The notes under the pieces are model-generated. The model saw only the letters and a program-made list of their open reading frames with translations. It made no database searches and had not been told where the DNA came from. A stretch of 64,000 nucleotides of DNA, from the NCBI RefSeq assembly GCF_018614655.1, contig NZ_JAGGOG010000011.1, positions 248,001-312,000 on the forward strand. The letters run 5' to 3'. The stretch's first letter is position 1, and each line of letters starts with the position of its first letter. The translations under genes were made by a program, and so were the position numbers. The DNA is from Pseudomonas fluorescens (GTDB taxonomy: Bacteria > Pseudomonadota > Gammaproteobacteria > Pseudomonadales > Pseudomonadaceae). Below, piece after piece: positions 16,926 through 24,906 of this stretch.

Positions 16926-18038
16926 TCAGCCAGCCAGGGCTTCTGGTTGCGCCACAACAGCGGCCTCGGGCTGCGAGCCTTGGGGTACCGGGCGCCGGAC
17001 GAAGTGACTCGGGTCTTTGCGCTGCTGCCAGATCGTCGGGAGAATTTCCCTGAATGCGTCGAACAGGCTGGTATAGGGCGGCGGGCAGTCGTGACGGATT
17101 TCCTCATGCAACTGCGCCAGTGCATGAAACGGCACCATCGGGTACATGTGGTGCTCAAGGTGATAGTTCATGTCCAGGTACAGAAAGCGCAGCAGCGGGT
17201 TCATGTAAATCGTGCGGCAGTTGCTGCGGTGATCGAGTACATCCTCTGCCAGGCCCACATGCTGCGACAACCCGAACAGGTAGGACAGCCAGCCGCCATA
17301 GAGGGTGGGAAGGCCAATAAACATCAGTGGTAACCAGCTGTGCAGGTACAGCGCAGCCCCCACGGTGAGCGCGTAGATCACGATCCAGATACGCGCATCG
17401 CGTACTACCCTGGGCCATTCGGATTCGGGGATGAAAGTTTGCTCCTCCTCGCTCATACGTCCCGCCGCATGCCGGCAGACCGAAACCATGGTCTTCAACG
17501 CATAAGGCATCCGAAACAGGCTCAGCACCATCATGATCAGGCTCGGCGGACGCGGTTCGACGATTTCCGGATCTCGTCCTACGATGATCGTGTCGGTGTG
17601 GTGCCGTGCATGGCTCCAGCGCCACACATGGGGCTCGAACATGAACATGAAGCTCGACACCTGATAGATCACATCACTCATCCAGCGGGTCTTGAACGCC
17701 GTGCCGTGCCCCGTTTCGTGCCAACGGGCATTCGATGCGGTGCCGTAGAGCAACCCGTAGGCGAAGAAAAACGGCACGCAAGCCCACGAGCCCCAGAACC
17801 AGTAGCCACCAAACCCGGTCACCAGCAGCGCCAACAGCCAGATCGCAGTGTCCCGCAAGGCCGGGCCATCGCGGCGCTGCATCAACTCCTTCATGCGTTT
17901 ACGGGAAACCGGCGACTGGTACCAGTCGGCCGACACCAGTCCTTTGTGTGCCGCCCGGGCGGCTTCGGGCCCAGTCAGCCGATAATCTCGAGGTCGGGCG
18001 TCGGCAGGTTGTTCAAAAGCGGCGTTGTGTTCAGGCAT
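16926..18038 (-). CDS. fatty-acid-desaturase-family diiron oxygenase (MocD-like)
   Basis: This membrane diiron enzyme, 370 aa, has three histidine boxes: HETGHGT, SHARHHTD and YHLEHHMYP. Membrane helices surround them (WLLALLVTGFGGYWFWGSW; LPLMFIGLPTLYGGW). ATG at 18038 has GGAGAA about 7 nt upstream. Although the fold is that of fatty-acid desaturases, pairing with a Rieske ferredoxin, a ferredoxin reductase and inositol-type dehydrogenase genes resembles rhizobial MocD, which is implicated in demethylating the rhizopine 3-O-methyl-scyllo-inosamine. An alkane or lipid substrate remains possible. It is first in its operon and divergent from the LacI gene. Confidence 0.85.
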   Translation of the reverse strand: MPEHNAAFEQPADARPRDYRLTGPEAARAAHKGLVSADWYQSPVSRKRMKELMQRRDGPALRDTAIWLLALLVTGFGGYWFWGSWACVPFFFAYGLLYGTASNARWHETGHGTAFKTRWMSDVIYQVSSFMFMFEPHVWRWSHARHHTDTIIVGRDPEIVEPRPPSLIMMVLSLFRMPYALKTMVSVCRHAAGRMSEEEQTFIPESEWPRVVRDARIWIVIYALTVGAALYLHSWLPLMFIGLPTLYGGWLSYLFGLSQHVGLAEDVLDHRSNCRTIYMNPLLRFLYLDMNYHLEHHMYPMVPFHALAQLHEEIRHDCPPPYTSLFDAFREILPTIWQQRKDPSHFVRRPVPQGSQPEAAVVAQPEALAG

Positions 18039-18153
18039 TTTTATTGTTCTCCGCAAGCGGGATGATTTCAGGCGCTCGCCTGAAGGTGGGAGGTCATCGC
18101 TTGGGAAAATATAGAGAGCGCACAAACCGTCCTCAATCCCTTGAATACATTCC

Positions 18154-18203
18154 CTATCAAGCTATCATCCAGGCCCAATACAGCTTGATAGTTTTCTATC
18201 AAG
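18154..18203. promoter_or_regulatory. LacI-type operator candidate with perfect palindrome
   Basis: CTTGATAG-TTTT-CTATCAAG at 18184-18203 is a perfect 8-4-8 inverted repeat 18 bp before the LacI-family start codon. An extra CTATCAAG lies at 18154-18161, followed directly by CTATCATC. The region is shared by the divergent desaturase operon. The obvious candidate binder is the adjacent LacI regulator, acting on both its own gene and the operon. Confidence 0.6.
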
Positions 18204-18221
18204 ACGCTTTCGGGGCTCACC

Positions 18222-19265
18222 ATGAACGATAGAAAACGCCCAACCATTGCCACCGTCGCCGAGCATGCCGGTTTGAGTGTCGCCACCGTGGACCGGGTGC
18301 TCAACGCGCGAGCGCCCGTCAGTCCGACGACTGCCGAGCAGGTATTCCAGGCCGCCGAAGCCGTCGGTTATTTTGCCGCAAGGCTGATTGGCCAACGCAT
18401 TCGCGAACGTCGGCCCAGCTACCGTTTCGGCATCCTGTTGCTGGGTACCGCTCAAGCGTTCTATGCCAACGTGGCCGCCGCCATCAACGAGGCGGCGCAG
18501 CGTCAGGAAGGCGCTAACGTGAGCTGTCAGTTCGAGTACATCGTTGATCGCACACCCGGCGCTATCATTGCCCAGATTGAACAATTGGCGGTGCAGTGCG
18601 ACGGCCTGGCGGTGGTCAGCTTCGCGCACCCACAGATCAATGCCGCCATCGCGCAGATCAGGGAGGCTGGCGTTCCGGTGGTTGCCCTGCTGTCCGATAT
18701 CCATGAGGCCGCCGCCGAGCCCTATGTCGGCCAGGACAATCATCAGCTCGGGCGCACCATGGGCTGGCTGGTGGCTCACACCTGTGGCGCACGCAAAGGC
18801 AGCGTTGCCGTGCTACTGGGCGGCCATCGTTTTCTCGGCCATCAGGCTCGGGTCGAAGGCCTGCGCAGTTACCTGGCGGAGCATGCACCGGGGTTGCAGA
18901 TGCTCGAAGCGGTGATCAACCTGGATAACTGCGATATCACCGAAGAGGCCACGCTGGAACTGCTGGCCCGCCACAAGGATTTACGCGCGCTGTGCGTGGT
19001 CGGTGGCGGTGGCGACGGCGTCATCAACGCGTTGTCGCAGTTGCCCAAGCGTCCGTCGCTGTGCTGCATCCTGCAGGAATCCACGCAGCTATCGCGACAA
19101 GCCCTGGCAGATGGGCTGATCAGCCTGGTCATCGACGCCCAGCCACGCTTGCTCGCCCCGGCACTGGTGGACTTGCTGGTGCAATTGCAGACTACGCCGG
19201 AGTTCGATCCACTACGGCACCGGATTTATATTCCACTGCAAATCATCACTTCACAGAATGCTTGA
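18222..19265 (+). CDS. LacI-family transcriptional regulator
   Basis: This repressor-type regulator, 347 aa, has an N-terminal helix-turn-helix (PTIATVAEHAGLSVATVDRVLNAR) and hinge (ARLIGQRIRERRP), followed by a periplasmic-binding-protein-like effector domain (YRFGILLLGTAQAFYANV, CDGLAVVSFAHPQI, VGQDNHQLGRTMGW). That domain resembles those binding pentoses or cyclitols. It is divergent from the desaturase-ferredoxin operon with a palindrome between them, and convergent with the sigma54 activator, whose 3' end it overlaps by 15 bp. Confidence 0.93.
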   Translation: MNDRKRPTIATVAEHAGLSVATVDRVLNARAPVSPTTAEQVFQAAEAVGYFAARLIGQRIRERRPSYRFGILLLGTAQAFYANVAAAINEAAQRQEGANVSCQFEYIVDRTPGAIIAQIEQLAVQCDGLAVVSFAHPQINAAIAQIREAGVPVVALLSDIHEAAAEPYVGQDNHQLGRTMGWLVAHTCGARKGSVAVLLGGHRFLGHQARVEGLRSYLAEHAPGLQMLEAVINLDNCDITEEATLELLARHKDLRALCVVGGGGDGVINALSQLPKRPSLCCILQESTQLSRQALADGLISLVIDAQPRLLAPALVDLLVQLQTTPEFDPLRHRIYIPLQIITSQNA

Positions 19266-21266
19266 TCCCACAATACGGAAATCCCCGGCATTCAACCCGA
19301 ATCGGCTCATCTTGTTGTACAGCCCGCCACGGGACACATTCAGTTGCCTGGCGGCCAGGCGGATATTGCCACCGGTGTCATTGAGGGCCGCGATGATCGC
19401 GTTCATTTCATGGGTACCCAGGTCCTGGGCGGCCTGTGGCTGCAGCACACTGCCCGGCGCCGGCTGACGGGGGCGTTGCTTGATTTCCAGGGGCAGGTCC
19501 GCCGCCTGGATCAGTTCGGTCACCGCCAGGTTGGTCGCACGTTCAATGGTGTTTTCCAGCTCGCGGACATTGCCGGGCCACCCGTAGGCCGCCAGGATCT
19601 CCAACGCCTCGGGCGCAATCCCCTGCACTGACTTGCGCATCGACCGCGCGCAACGACCCAGAAAATGCCGCGCCAGCAAGGGAATATCGTCCCGGCGCAT
19701 CCGTAGCGGCGGCACCGTCAGGTTGAGCACGTTGAGCCGGTAGTAAAGGTCTTCCCGGAAGGCGCCTTCGGCCACCGCCTGGCTCAGGTTGCGGTGGGTG
19801 GCGGCGATGATGCGCACGTCCACCTGACGGGATTTCCTGGCCCCCACACGTGTCACTTCACCTTCCTGCAAGACCCGCAACAGACTGACCTGGGCGTCGA
19901 ACGACATGTCACCGATTTCGTCGAGAAAGATGGTGCCGCCATCGGCCAATTCGAACTTGCCCGCAGAACCGCCACGGGTTGATCCGGTGAAGGCACCCTC
20001 GACATGCCCGAACAATTCACTCTGCACCAAGTCCCGCGGAATCGCCCCGCAATTGACGGCCACGAACGGTCCGCTGCAGCGATCACTGGCGTTATGGATC
20101 GCCTGGGCGAACAGTTCCTTACCGGTGCCGCTTTCACCCAGGATCAAGGTGGTCGAGTCACTGCGACTGGCGATGCGTCCCAGGTGCAAGGCGTCCTGGA
20201 TGGCACGCGAAGTCCCCTGGATAGTCTCGAAGGTGTAGCGGGCCTGGGTGCCGATGATCCGCCGGGTGATTTCCCGGATGCGCCGGTTTTCACGCAAGGA
20301 CACCACACGCCCACCCTGCTCCAGTGCACAGACGGAAACCAGGCACGCCAGGTGACTGCGATCATGCAGTTCGAACGTGCAGTCCAGGTCCCGCAGCCCT
20401 TCCCCGCCACGCATCAGGATTTCAGCGCTCAGTTCACTCTGGCCCAGGCGCTGGAACGGACTGCCGAGCAAGTCCCGTCCCACGCGAAACAGTTGCCGGG
20501 CATAGCGGTTGAGCGCCTTGATGCGGCCGCGCTCATCCAGCACCACCAAGCCCTCATTGAGCACTTCAAGCACGGTTTGCTGCTCTTCCAACAGGGTTTG
20601 CAGCGCCATCTGCCGCGAGACCGCTTCGGCGGCAGCCTGGACGGTGCCCAGGGTATGGAAGTGAAACCAGCCCGGCTCGGCGGTCAGGGTCAGCATCGCC
20701 AGTGTCCTGCCCTGATCATCCCGGATGGGCGCAGCGGCGCAATGCATGCGCCGTCGACGCAAGCCGGTGCCGAAGTTTTCCTCGGCCAGCACATACATCA
20801 ACCGGTCTTCGGCAATCGCCAGCCCGGTGCAGTTGGTGCCCTGTACCGACTCCAGCAGTCGACTGCCCACCGGGGTAAGGTCCAGGCCGCAGAAATACAG
20901 GGTCGTGCCTTCGGCATCGGTCAGGTTGATATGGCCCCTGGGGTTATAGGCCAGCAACCCCCGCATGACTTCTGCCGCGGCGGCGATCAACACCCGATTG
21001 TCCGCCAGCGTGGCCGACAGGCTGTCAGGCGCGACAAACCGGTAATTGCCATCGTCCGGCTCAAGGCCGGCCTCGACACTGCGCCGCCATGAGTCCCAGA
21101 TCACTTGCCTGACGCCGGTCGGCCGTGCGGTGCGCCCTTTCTGGCACGCTTGCCATGCCTGTTCGAGTGCGGCAATGGGCTCGCCACTCAAGGACGCAGG
21201 CCCCAGGGCGGTAATGTAATCCAGGTCTTCAGCGCTGAAGGCCATGGGCTGTGGGTTTACCCGCAT
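19251..21266 (-). CDS. sigma54-dependent Fis-family activator (AcoR type)
   Basis: This enhancer-binding protein, 671 aa, has a GAF-like sensor region (about 85-190), a PAS-like segment (VLNEGLVVLDERGRIKALNRYAR), and an AAA+ domain with Walker A GESGTGKE and Walker B GGTIFLDEIGD. The C-terminal Fis HTH is NIRLAARQLNVSRGGLYNKM. The sigma54-contact loop reads GAFTGS rather than the canonical GAFTGA. It is divergent from a dehydrogenase operon carrying a GG-N10-GC promoter, and a 48-bp dyad lies 16 bp upstream of its start, so it probably activates that operon and may regulate itself. Confidence 0.94.
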   Translation of the reverse strand: MRVNPQPMAFSAEDLDYITALGPASLSGEPIAALEQAWQACQKGRTARPTGVRQVIWDSWRRSVEAGLEPDDGNYRFVAPDSLSATLADNRVLIAAAAEVMRGLLAYNPRGHINLTDAEGTTLYFCGLDLTPVGSRLLESVQGTNCTGLAIAEDRLMYVLAEENFGTGLRRRRMHCAAAPIRDDQGRTLAMLTLTAEPGWFHFHTLGTVQAAAEAVSRQMALQTLLEEQQTVLEVLNEGLVVLDERGRIKALNRYARQLFRVGRDLLGSPFQRLGQSELSAEILMRGGEGLRDLDCTFELHDRSHLACLVSVCALEQGGRVVSLRENRRIREITRRIIGTQARYTFETIQGTSRAIQDALHLGRIASRSDSTTLILGESGTGKELFAQAIHNASDRCSGPFVAVNCGAIPRDLVQSELFGHVEGAFTGSTRGGSAGKFELADGGTIFLDEIGDMSFDAQVSLLRVLQEGEVTRVGARKSRQVDVRIIAATHRNLSQAVAEGAFREDLYYRLNVLNLTVPPLRMRRDDIPLLARHFLGRCARSMRKSVQGIAPEALEILAAYGWPGNVRELENTIERATNLAVTELIQAADLPLEIKQRPRQPAPGSVLQPQAAQDLGTHEMNAIIAALNDTGGNIRLAARQLNVSRGGLYNKMSRFGLNAGDFRIVGSSIL

Positions 21267-21281
21267 CGACGTTCACCCCAA

Positions 21282-21329
21282 TGTTCATATTTTTGACATG
21301 TCAGTATAGACATGTCTTTTACATGAACA
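21282..21329. promoter_or_regulatory. 48-bp dyad, likely enhancer (UAS) for the sigma54 activator
   Basis: Two 10-bp palindromes, TGACATGTCA (21294-21303) and AGACATGTCT (21308-21317), are 14 bp apart centre to centre. They are flanked by TGTTCAT (21282-21288) and its inverse ATGAACA (21323-21329), all sharing one symmetry centre. The site is about 75 bp upstream of the -24/-12 promoter, the usual distance for a sigma54 enhancer. Confidence 0.65.
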
Positions 21330-21380
21330 CTTATTTAACAATTAAAAGAATAAATCCATAACTTTCAATAGGTTAATAAA

Positions 21381-21396
21381 TGGCATGACGCTTGCT
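21381..21396 (+). promoter_or_regulatory. sigma54 (-24/-12) promoter
   Basis: TGGCAT-GACGC-TTGCT matches the consensus TGGCAC-N5-TTGCA with exact GG-N10-GC spacing. It lies about 67 bp before the dehydrogenase start codon and next to a sigma54-activator gene. Transcription would start near 21407. Confidence 0.75.
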
Positions 21397-21462
21397 CTGT
21401 TGTCCCTACCCGCGCAGAACACCTGTCGCGGCGCCATTGAACAACAAGAAAAGGAGTCATCC

Positions 21463-22488
21463 ATGGGCATTACTTCCAAGATCATCCGCCTCGGCCTTAT
21501 CGGTGCCGGTCGTATGGGCAGCTTTCACGGCCTGACCGCCGCTCGGCACATTCCCGGTGCCTGCCTGGCCGCCATCGCCGACCCAACACCCGGCCAGGCC
21601 GCTCGCCTGGCGGCGGAGTTAGGTGTCGCGCGGGTCTACACCGACCCACAGCAACTGCTTGAAGACCCGGAAATAGACGCCGTATTGATCGCCGCCCCCG
21701 CCCGCAGCCATGCCGAACTGGTGATCAGCGCCGCCCGCGCCGGCAAGGCGGTCTTTTGTGAAAAACCCATGGCCATCACCCTTGACGAAGCCGACCGCGC
21801 CATCGCCGCAGCCGCTGACGCCCAGGTCGCGCTGCAAGTCGGTTTCAACCGGCGCTTTGCCAAAAGCTTCCGCGCGGCTCACCTGGATGTGGTCGCCGGC
21901 CGTATCGGCACGCCGCAACTGCTGCGCTCGCTGACCCGCGACCCGGCCCTGAACAACCCGGCGGCTTCACCGCAATGGGTGATTTTTCTCGAAACCCTGA
22001 TTCATGACTTCGACACCCTGCGCTACCTCAACCCCGGCGCCGAAGCCGTTCAGGTACAGGTCATGGCGGATGCGCTGATCGCCCCGGCGTACAAGGACAA
22101 AGGGTTTCTGGACACGGCGGTGGTGACGATCCGTTTCGACAACGGCGCCATCGCCACCGCCGAGGCCAATTTCCAGGCGGTCTATGGCTACGATGTGCGT
22201 GGTGAAGTGTTCGGCAGCGCAGGCATGCTCACCATGGGCGGCCTCAACGACTCCGACCTGGTGCGCTACCTCGCCAGTGGCATCCAGGCCGATACCCAGC
22301 GCATGGACACCGACCTGCTGCGCGACGCCTACATCGCCGAGCTCAACCACTTTGTCGACTGCGTGCGTACCGGCGCCAAACCCCTGGCCAGCGGCGAAGA
22401 TGCACGAGCAGCACTGGCCATTGCCCGCGCCTGTATCGAATCCTTCCAGCAAGGCAAACCGGTGGCCGTACCAGGAGCCCGCTCATGA
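21463..22488 (+). CDS. Gfo/Idh/MocA-family dehydrogenase (inositol 2-dehydrogenase-like)
   Basis: This NAD(P)-dependent cyclitol or sugar dehydrogenase, 341 aa, has a Rossmann motif GLIGAGRMGSFHG, the family EKP motif (VFCEKPMAITLDEAD) and a catalytic-region LIHDFDTLRYL like IolG. AAGGAG lies 7 nt before ATG 21463; an upstream in-frame ATG at 21385 falls inside the sigma54 promoter and is rejected. It is first in an operon with a hydroxypyruvate-isomerase-like gene (ATGA overlap) and a binding protein. MocA, the family namesake, is a rhizopine-catabolism protein. Confidence 0.9.
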   Translation: MGITSKIIRLGLIGAGRMGSFHGLTAARHIPGACLAAIADPTPGQAARLAAELGVARVYTDPQQLLEDPEIDAVLIAAPARSHAELVISAARAGKAVFCEKPMAITLDEADRAIAAAADAQVALQVGFNRRFAKSFRAAHLDVVAGRIGTPQLLRSLTRDPALNNPAASPQWVIFLETLIHDFDTLRYLNPGAEAVQVQVMADALIAPAYKDKGFLDTAVVTIRFDNGAIATAEANFQAVYGYDVRGEVFGSAGMLTMGGLNDSDLVRYLASGIQADTQRMDTDLLRDAYIAELNHFVDCVRTGAKPLASGEDARAALAIARACIESFQQGKPVAVPGARS

Positions 22489-23276
22489 GCTTCATACCGT
22501 TCAAGCTGGCCGTCAGTGCCGAGATGGTCTTCCTCGACCTGCCCTTCACCGAGCGCGTCAACCGGATTCACGGCTTGGGTTTCAGTGCCGAAATCTGGGA
22601 CTGGACGAAAAAGGACATCGCGGCCCTGGTCGCTACCGGCGCTGATTTCACCTCCATGACCGGCTACATCTGCGGCAACCTGACCGATGCCGACGACATC
22701 CAGCAACTGCTGGACAGTGCGCGAGAATCCCTGGCCATTGCTGCCCAGTTGAATTGCCCCAGCCTCAACCTGCACGGCACCGGCCTGGGAGATCGAGGCC
22801 TGCCAGTCAAACCCGTGGCCCATACCACAGGACGCATGTGGCTGAGCGCCTGCAAGACCCTGGAGAAAATCGCTCTCCTGGGAGAAGACGCCGGTCGGGT
22901 GTTCCTGCTGGAGAACCTCAACACCGAGGTCGACCATCCCGGCACACCCTTCGCCCGCGCCGACGATACCCTGGCGTTGATCGAGGCCGTGGGCAGCCCA
23001 CATTTGAAGATGAACCTGGACCTTTATCATGCCCAGATCGGTGAAGGTAACCTGATCGAACTGATCCAGCGCGCCGGCAGCGCCATCGGCGAAATCCAGG
23101 TGGCCGATGTGCCGGGCCGCAAGGAGCCCGGCACCGGTGAAATCCATTACCCGGCGATTGCCAAGGCTTTGTTCGACATGGGATACACCGGAGTCGTCGG
23201 GCTCGAAGGCTGGGCCAGCGGCGACAGCGAAGCGGCCCTTGAGCGCTTTCGGCAAGCGTTCACCCTGCACCACTGA
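22485..23276 (+). CDS. hydroxypyruvate isomerase-like TIM-barrel protein
   Basis: This Hyi-like sugar isomerase, 263 aa, has the motifs LLENLNTEVDHPGTPFA, MNLDLYHAQIGEGNL and EIQVADVPGRKEPGTGEI with conserved metal-binding Glu/Asp/His residues. Its start overlaps the dehydrogenase stop (ATGA). In context it would isomerise the keto product of the dehydrogenase. It is a second TIM-barrel isomerase besides the one at 14469-15305, so both halves of the cluster have one. Confidence 0.88.
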   Translation: MSFIPFKLAVSAEMVFLDLPFTERVNRIHGLGFSAEIWDWTKKDIAALVATGADFTSMTGYICGNLTDADDIQQLLDSARESLAIAAQLNCPSLNLHGTGLGDRGLPVKPVAHTTGRMWLSACKTLEKIALLGEDAGRVFLLENLNTEVDHPGTPFARADDTLALIEAVGSPHLKMNLDLYHAQIGEGNLIELIQRAGSAIGEIQVADVPGRKEPGTGEIHYPAIAKALFDMGYTGVVGLEGWASGDSEAALERFRQAFTLHH

Positions 23277-23318
23277 TCTTGATGAATTTCAACTCATAAC
23301 AACAAAAGGAAAACCATC

Positions 23319-24245
23319 ATGCGTCGTACCTCGTTGTTTTTTGCCGCGCTGTTAGTGCTCTTCAGTCAATGGACGTTTGCCAGTTATCGCATTGGCGTCA
23401 GCATCGCCAGAGTCGACGACAATTTCATGACCTATGTGCGCAACGGTCTTGAAGAGGCGGCGAAAAAGGAAGACGTCCAGATCCAGTTCGAAGACGCCCA
23501 GGGCGATGTAGTGCGCCAACTCAATCAGGTCGAAGGGTTTCTCAATCAGAAGGTCGACGCCGTCATCGTCTTGCCCGTGGACACCGCTGCCACGGCCAGC
23601 ATGACCCGTGCCGCTGTCGCCGCGAACAAGCCCTTGGTCTACGTCAATCGCCACCCGGACGAACGCAACTTGCCCAAAGGCGTGGTCACGGTGGCGTCCA
23701 ATGACATCGAAGCCGGACAGTTGCAGATGCGCTTCCTGGCGGAAAAACTGGGGGGTAAAGGCACCCTCGCGATCATCATGGGCGACCTCGCACAGAACGC
23801 TACCCATGACCGCACCGAAGGCGTCAAACAGGTGCTCAAGGACTATCCCGGGATCAAGATCGTTGAGCAGCAAAGTGCCGAGTGGCAGCGCAACAAAGGC
23901 ATGGACCTGACCAGCAACTGGCTGCTGGCCGGTACCCACTTCGACGCCATCGTCGCCAACAACGACGAAATGGCCATCGGCGCCGCCATGGCTCTGCAAC
24001 AAGCCGGCAAGGCCAAGGGCGAGATTGCCATTGTCGGCATCGACGGCCTGCCTGACGGTCTGGCGGCCATCAAACGCGGGATGCTTGCGGCGTCGGTATT
24101 CCAGGATCCCAGGGCGCAAGCCAGCAGCGCGTTGCAAGCGGCGATCAAGATGATCAAGGGCGAACCGGTGGACCCGGAGGTCTGGGTGCCCTTCCAGTTG
24201 ATCAAGCCGGATCAGGTGGCGGTGTTTGAGCAGCGCTACAAATAA
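23319..24245 (+). CDS. ribose/inositol-type ABC transporter substrate-binding protein (MocB-like)
   Basis: This periplasmic sugar-binding protein, 308 aa, has a signal peptide (SLFFAALLVLFSQWTFA) and the type I binding-protein fold: YRIGVSIARVDDNFMTYVRNG, VDAVIVLPVDTAATASM, IVANNDEMAIGAAMAL, IAIVGIDGLPDGLAA. Relatives bind ribose, inositol or rhizopine. AAAGGAAA lies before ATG. No permease or ATPase gene follows, so it must feed a transporter encoded elsewhere or act as a sensor. Confidence 0.9.
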   Translation: MRRTSLFFAALLVLFSQWTFASYRIGVSIARVDDNFMTYVRNGLEEAAKKEDVQIQFEDAQGDVVRQLNQVEGFLNQKVDAVIVLPVDTAATASMTRAAVAANKPLVYVNRHPDERNLPKGVVTVASNDIEAGQLQMRFLAEKLGGKGTLAIIMGDLAQNATHDRTEGVKQVLKDYPGIKIVEQQSAEWQRNKGMDLTSNWLLAGTHFDAIVANNDEMAIGAAMALQQAGKAKGEIAIVGIDGLPDGLAAIKRGMLAASVFQDPRAQASSALQAAIKMIKGEPVDPEVWVPFQLIKPDQVAVFEQRYK

Positions 24246-24256
24246 GCCAAAACCTC

Positions 24257-24290
24257 GAGCTGCCTCATTAGCAGGAGGCAGCTCTTTCTC
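24257..24290 (+). terminator. intrinsic terminator after the dehydrogenase operon
   Basis: GAGCTGCCTC (24257-24266) and GAGGCAGCTC (24275-24284) form a perfect 10-bp stem with an 8-nt loop, followed by TTTCTC. It is placed 12 bp after the binding-protein stop. Confidence 0.75.
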
Positions 24291-24293
24291 CTG

Positions 24294-24454
24294 TCAATGC
24301 ACCGCCCGCGTCACCAGAAAGCTCACCAACTGCGGATCATCTTCCAGCTCGATAGCCTGAACCGAGTTCCGCGTTCTCTGCGGCCATGCAACTGCCGGCG
24401 CAGGCGTGGAGCCATCTGATCTTTGGCCTGGTGGTCGCCAGTGTCTCGGCGTTT
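24294..24454. other. possible gene remnants
   Basis: On the minus strand a reading frame ends with ELEDDPQLVSFLVTRAVH at 24294, which reads like a natural C-terminus. On the plus strand AWSHLIFGLVVASVSAFLSPRA (from 24386) looks like the tail of a membrane protein before running antisense into the next gene. Neither has a start, ribosome site or a recognisable family. They may be decayed gene ends. Confidence 0.25.
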
Positions 24455-24691
24455 TTATCGCCTCGAGCCTACCCACCGCTCCGCCGCCTCTTGCGCCTCT
24501 TTGAACGCCTGTTCGTAACTGTCCCATTGGTCCCCCTCTACATAGGCCATCAGCGGTGGTGACTCTGCCAGCGTGAGCGTCGCGCCAACAGGCACGTCGA
24601 GCGGCGGGCTCCAGCTGAAACCAATCTGCACGACCACGCCTTTTTTCGTCCTGTACTCAACGGGATGCGATTTATCAATGCGTACCGACAT
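24455..24691 (-). CDS. small conserved-type hypothetical protein
   Basis: This 78-aa soluble protein is not recognised. It has a compact Val/Ile-rich N-terminal half (VEYRTKKGVVVQIGFSWSPP) and an acidic/aromatic C-terminal helix (WDSYEQAFKEAQEAAERWVG). ATG at 24691 has GAGGAG 6-7 nt upstream, a strong site; the longer frame to 24721 lacks one. It stands alone downstream of the bd oxidase genes and no function is proposed. Confidence 0.65.
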   Translation of the reverse strand: MSVRIDKSHPVEYRTKKGVVVQIGFSWSPPLDVPVGATLTLAESPPLMAYVEGDQWDSYEQAFKEAQEAAERWVGSRR

Positions 24692-24759
24692 TTGTCTCTC
24701 CTCGATCCGGCGCCAGGCCATTAGTGCCTGACGCCTCTTCTCAAATCATCACGTAGCCA

Positions 24760-24906
24760 TCAATGGGTGGTCATGCCGGCCATGTGCATCATCCAGCGAA
24801 AACCGCTGGCCACGATGCCGAGTGCAATCACGCTGGCGAACCAGATGCCAATCAACCAGAGCAGCCGCGTGTACCAGGGGCCAGACTGGTTTTGAGTCTG
24901 CGACAC
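24760..24906 (-). CDS. DUF2474-type small membrane protein of the bd oxidase operon
   Basis: This 48-aa single-pass membrane protein begins SQTQNQSGPWYTRLLWLIGI, with a helix through WFASVIALGIVASGF and a Met/His-rich tail (RWMMHMAGMTTH). It starts with GTG at 24906 immediately after the stop of the preceding small gene (TAA-GTG). DUF2474-like proteins commonly end Pseudomonas cioAB operons; a CydX-like stabilising role is inferred. Confidence 0.75.
   Translation of the reverse strand: MSQTQNQSGPWYTRLLWLIGIWFASVIALGIVASGFRWMMHMAGMTTH

Noticed and set aside
15457..17007. 516-codon open frame on the plus strand, and similar long frames at 4629-5696, 26072-27574, 27590-28951, 57476-58846 and 61188-63116
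   Set aside because: They run antisense to well-identified genes and have His/Gln/Arg-rich composition without protein family features; they result from high GC content.
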